NCBI GenBank assembly: GCA_026418655.1
Contig: JAOAAW010000204.1
Location: 1-7,452, forward strand
Source: a bacterium
GTDB lineage: Bacteria; Ratteibacteria; UBA8468; B48-G9; DTJG01
Direction: 5' to 3'
Length of the DNA: 7,452 nt
The notes beneath the pieces were generated by a model. That model was not told the origin of the DNA. It saw nothing but the letters and a program-made list of their open reading frames with translations, and made no database searches. Shown piece by piece: positions 5,119 through 7,452 of the stretch. The translations under genes and the position numbers were made by a program. Numbering within the stretch: the first letter of the stretch is position 1; each line of letters begins with the position of its first letter.

Positions 5119-6145
5119 AGCAGTATTGAAAGGTGAAAAGATTGATAAAATACCATTTACAATTTATGAATCCAAAATACCACAGTGTAGTGTTGAAAGA
5201 CAATTGAGAAATGAAGGGCTCTGTATTGTTAACAGGAATTACCCGGTTTTCAGAACAGTTTCTCCCAATGTTTCTTATGAATCCTATTCCTACACTGAAA
5301 ATGGTGTCAATTTTGTCAGGCATGTAATCAAAACAAAATATGGTGATTTGACAACCCTTACAAAACCAGCAGGATTTACTTCCTGGACAGTTGAAAAGAT
5401 TTTCAAAGGACCCGATGATTATAAAAAACTTTATGCAATGATTGAAGACCAGCAATACCAGCCAGATTATGAGGGTTTTCTTAAAGCTCAAAAGGATCTT
5501 GGCGAAGATATAATTCTGCGTGCAGGCATAGGTGCTTCTCCACTGCATCAGATTATGATTGGCTGGATGGGTGTTGAAACATTTGCGATAGAATGGGCAG
5601 AAAGGCGTGATGAGATTGAAAAACTGGTTGACATACAGGCAAAAAAACTCAGACAGGTTTATGAGATTGTTGCAAAATCGCCTGCTTTAACTGCCAATTT
5701 TGGTGGCAATGAAACAGGCAATGTTATGGGCAGAGAAAGATACAAAAAATATGTTTTGCCATATCACAATGAAGCAGCAGAGATACTTCACAAATATGGA
5801 AAGCTTCTCGGTTCACATCTTGACGGAAACAATAAAATCTGGGCAGATCTTGTTGCAGAATCAGGGCTTGATTATATTGAAGCATTTTCTCCTGCACCCG
5901 ATACTGATATGAGTTTTCAGGAAGCATTTGAGGTATGGAAGGACAAAATTTTGTGGATAAATTTTCCTTCCTCTTTGCATTTAAGTTCAATTGAGCAGAT
6001 AGAAAAAACTACACAGGAGTTTATTGATATCTCAAAGGGTTCAAGGTTAATTATTGGAATAACTGAAGATATTCCTGAAGACAGATGGCAGGAAAATCTT
6101 CTTGCTATTTCAAGAGTAATAAATAAAAATATTTTTGGTTGCTAA
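5096..6145 (+). CDS. Uroporphyrinogen decarboxylase-superfamily protein (MtaA/CmuA-like, not HemE)
   Basis: The product has 349 residues, the usual length of the family. MTPRKRVEAVLKGEKIDKIPF is the standard family opening, and the C-terminal half follows the UroD TIM-barrel pattern: YKKYVLPYHNEAAEILHKYGK, GSHLDGNN (His241, Asp243), then GLDYIEAFSPAPDTD (257-271) and a closing GSRLIIGITEDIP. True HemE carries an Arg-rich N-terminal substrate motif (RQAGR), which is absent, so porphyrin decarboxylation is unlikely. In corrinoid or thiol methyltransferases of the family (MtaA, MtbA) zinc is held by His-x-Cys and a later Cys. Here the first pair reads His-x-Asp and no Cys is seen at the second place. 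A TIM-barrel enzyme of a different subgroup is the best description, and the reaction is unknown. It is coupled to the preceding gene by a 23-base overlap, and its stop overlaps the opposite-strand stop at 6142. Confidence 0.82.
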   Translation: MTPRKRVEAVLKGEKIDKIPFTIYESKIPQCSVERQLRNEGLCIVNRNYPVFRTVSPNVSYESYSYTENGVNFVRHVIKTKYGDLTTLTKPAGFTSWTVEKIFKGPDDYKKLYAMIEDQQYQPDYEGFLKAQKDLGEDIILRAGIGASPLHQIMIGWMGVETFAIEWAERRDEIEKLVDIQAKKLRQVYEIVAKSPALTANFGGNETGNVMGRERYKKYVLPYHNEAAEILHKYGKLLGSHLDGNNKIWADLVAESGLDYIEAFSPAPDTDMSFQEAFEVWKDKILWINFPSSLHLSSIEQIEKTTQEFIDISKGSRLIIGITEDIPEDRWQENLLAISRVINKNIFGC

Positions 6146-6990
6146 TTGCCTTTTCTTATGGTCAGGATATTGGGCAAAGGCCTTATTTTTTTTATCCACA
6201 AAACTCTATCAGAAGGACTGTTAACAACCTTCATACAACCATTTTCATCAACAATACCCATAATTGTGCTACCACCGCCATCCATAAGTGCAACATCCCA
6301 GCAACCCAATTTCACCATAAAATCAGCAAGTTCCCAGTGACTCATCCCTTCACTATAACCTTTCTGCCTTCCATCTGCAACAACAAGCCACACAATGTAT
6401 CCGGTTTTATCAATGCCAATTCCTGTAAGAGGATTAAGTTTTTCTGACTGTTTTGGAACAATCTGACCTGCCTTTACTATTTGATACCAGCCAGCAACTC
6501 CCTCTTCCATAAGTTTTGGGTCAGCAAGTTTTGAAATATAAAACCTGCCTGTTTTATCTGTCCAGACAGATATACAGCCATCCCCAGCAGGACTTAAAAT
6601 TTTTCCGCCTGTTGCAGCAAGACCTGTGATGTCAACAAATTGACCTTCATACCAGTTTGTGTTTTTCTTTCCTTTTTCATCAGGAAAACTGTCCCACGGG
6701 TTAGTATTGATAAAAGCCACCACATTTTTATCACTTGCCAGTTCAAGTGGATTTGTTAAAGCCGCTTCTGCAGGGCCACTTCCATCAGGATCTTTTGCCA
6801 CAACCACTACTGGTTTAACAGCATTTTTTGAAAAATCTATCTTGAGAACATGAATTCTTATTGGTCTCGGGTTTTCCATCACATAAAAGCTGTATTCCAT
6901 TCCGAATTGCGCTAAATGTGGAAATTGTTGCGAAAAACATGATATAACAATCAAAAAATAAAAAAACAAAATTACTCTTAACGACCTCAT
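6142..6990 (-). CDS. Phosphodiester glycosidase (NAGPA-domain) family protein, putative lipoprotein
   Basis: The product has 282 residues from the ATG at 6990. It opens with a basic then hydrophobic signal (MRSLRVILFFYFLIVISC), and VISC (15-18) fits the lipobox, so it is probably a lipid-anchored envelope protein. The NAGPA domain is marked by the signature DGGGST at 237-242, preceded by a hydrophobic run (CWDVALM) and followed by NSPSD (257-261) and PLPNILTI, the usual closing strands. Upstream, FINTNPWDSF replaces the common N-G-x-F-F type motif. Family members cleave phosphodiester bonds linking sugars, as in removal of GlcNAc from GlcNAc-phosphomannose; bacterial forms may act on wall or capsule polymers. 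An upstream in-frame ATG (7083) is rejected because it lies inside the previous gene and precedes the signal peptide. The gene follows the amidohydrolase by 13 bases, so they form one operon. Confidence 0.85.
   Translation of the reverse strand: MRSLRVILFFYFLIVISCFSQQFPHLAQFGMEYSFYVMENPRPIRIHVLKIDFSKNAVKPVVVVAKDPDGSGPAEAALTNPLELASDKNVVAFINTNPWDSFPDEKGKKNTNWYEGQFVDITGLAATGGKILSPAGDGCISVWTDKTGRFYISKLADPKLMEEGVAGWYQIVKAGQIVPKQSEKLNPLTGIGIDKTGYIVWLVVADGRQKGYSEGMSHWELADFMVKLGCWDVALMDGGGSTIMGIVDENGCMKVVNSPSDRVLWIKKIRPLPNILTIRKGN
6148..6193 (+). terminator. Candidate intrinsic terminator after the UroD-like gene
   Basis: GCCTTT (6148-6153) pairs with AAAGGC (6176-6181), and a run of eight T (6186-6193) follows four bases later. 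It starts 3 bases after the TAA at 6145. The stem is only 6 bp and the loop 22 bases, so it is moderate at best. It lies within the 3' coding end of the opposite-strand phosphodiester glycosidase gene, so those codons would also shape this hairpin. Confidence 0.4.
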
Positions 6991-6996
6991 TTGCCT

Positions 6997-7000
6997 CTCC
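6997..7000 (-). promoter_or_regulatory. Shine-Dalgarno GGAG deciding the phosphodiester glycosidase start
   Basis: On the minus strand AAGGAGAGG (6994-7002) places GGAG 6 bases before the ATG at 6990. It sits in the 13-base gap after the amidohydrolase stop. This supports the shorter protein that begins with the signal peptide. Confidence 0.7.
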
Positions 7001-7003
7001 TTT

Positions 7004-7452
7004 CTATAATCCGAGAAGTCTTCTAAAATTCCCGGAGAAAAAATTTCTGTAAAAGTCCTGTGGAAGTTTTTCAAAAAGAGCACCGCTTATGTAAACAGCA
7101 GGATTGTTTATTGGATAATCAGTACCAAACAACAGTTTCTTTTTTCCTGCAATCTCAAAAGCCTTTCTTAGCATTCCATACCTGTCAATACCGGTTCCTG
7201 AGCAATCAAGATACAGATTTTCAAATTTTGCGACTGTTTTTAATCTATTCAGGAAAACTTCCTTTTCACTTGGGTGCGCAAGTACAAAGTTTATATCATG
7301 GAATTTATTGCACAGTTTTTCCACTACCCAGATGTCGGCACAATGAAAATTGACTGCTGCTTTAAACTTTGCGATGGTTTTCAAAATCTGTGCCATATTT
7401 TTTGAGGCATATTCATCAGTATAACCCATTAGATAACCAACAAGTTCTCCAA
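7004..7452 (-). CDS. Amidohydrolase-family metal-dependent hydrolase (Amidohydro_2 type), C-terminal part
   Basis: The frame is open to the window edge, with coding residues continuing before the Met at 7429, so the N-terminal part is missing; about 149 residues are present. The visible part matches the second half of a cytosolic TIM-barrel amidohydrolase. NFHCAD carries a probable metal-ligand His (codon 7343-7345), FVLAHPSE carries the next (codon 7274-7276), LLFGTDYPINNP carries the conserved catalytic Asp (codon 7118-7120), and the end, FFSGNFRRLLGL, matches the family's usual N-A-x-R-L-L-G-L type close. Members hydrolyse or decarboxylate varied small molecules, and the substrate cannot be inferred. 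The stop (TAG) is 13 bases before the phosphodiester glycosidase ATG, so this is the upstream gene of that operon. The promoter is outside the window. Confidence 0.85.
   Translation of the reverse strand, partial: GELVGYLMGYTDEYASKNMAQILKTIAKFKAAVNFHCADIWVVEKLCNKFHDINFVLAHPSEKEVFLNRLKTVAKFENLYLDCSGTGIDRYGMLRKAFEIAGKKKLLFGTDYPINNPAVYISGALFEKLPQDFYRNFFSGNFRRLLGL

Noticed and set aside
5081..5548. 155-residue minus-strand frame opposite the UroD-like gene
   Set aside because: It is an antisense shadow with odd composition (rich in Cys, Phe, Ile, Asn) and no recognisable domain; the plus-strand gene is clearly real.
6121..6142. Terminator for the minus-strand glycosidase at the AAAAATATTTTT palindrome
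   Set aside because: The stem would be A/T only with no usable loop, too weak for intrinsic termination.
5096..6145. Annotation as HemE uroporphyrinogen decarboxylase
   Set aside because: The HemE N-terminal Arg motif is missing and there is no haem-pathway neighbour.
6991..7083. N-terminal extension of the phosphodiester glycosidase from the ATG at 7083
   Set aside because: It would overlap the amidohydrolase by 80 bases and bury the signal peptide 31 residues in; the ATG at 6990 has its own ribosome site.

Overview
The window is AT-rich, densely packed bacterial DNA from an organism I cannot name. A Gram-negative-type envelope is suggested by several exported proteins and by an ECF sigma factor paired with a zinc-finger anti-sigma factor. 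A DUF3106-like protein beside that pair, together with PIG-L, UroD-like, NAGPA-type and amidohydrolase genes, recalls uncultivated environmental lineages such as Omnitrophica or other PVC-like candidate phyla. That placement is a low-confidence inference from gene content. I see no RNA gene, CRISPR array, transposase or phage gene.

Layout. (1) 1-972, plus: the C-terminal third of an MgtA/MgtB-type magnesium P-type ATPase, cut by the window start. (2) 980-2290, minus: an exported PIG-L/LmbE-type deacetylase, convergent with mgtA across 7 bases and with its own sigma-70-like promoter. (3) 2478-4235, minus: an ECF sigma factor, its zf-HC2 membrane anti-sigma factor, a small DUF3106-like membrane protein and a small exported OB-fold-like protein. 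The first three genes overlap. The last lies 81 bases downstream and is framed by an 18-bp perfect inverted repeat. (4) 4402-6145, plus: a cytosolic protein of unknown function overlapping a UroD/MtaA-superfamily protein by 23 bases. (5) 6142-7452, minus: a partial amidohydrolase followed by a putative lipoprotein phosphodiester glycosidase (NAGPA domain).

How the genes may work together. Region 3 looks like a self-regulated envelope-response module. A candidate ECF-type promoter lies directly before the sigma gene, and its -35 bases coincide on the opposite strand with a perfect TTGACA for the divergent region 4 operon. Regions 2, 4 and 5 hold predicted hydrolytic or group-transfer enzymes that would suit breakdown or remodelling of complex carbohydrates. 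Their substrates cannot be read from the sequence. The longest stretches without a gene are 2291-2477 (187 bases: PIG-L promoter and one repeat arm) and 4236-4401 (166 bases: divergent promoters).
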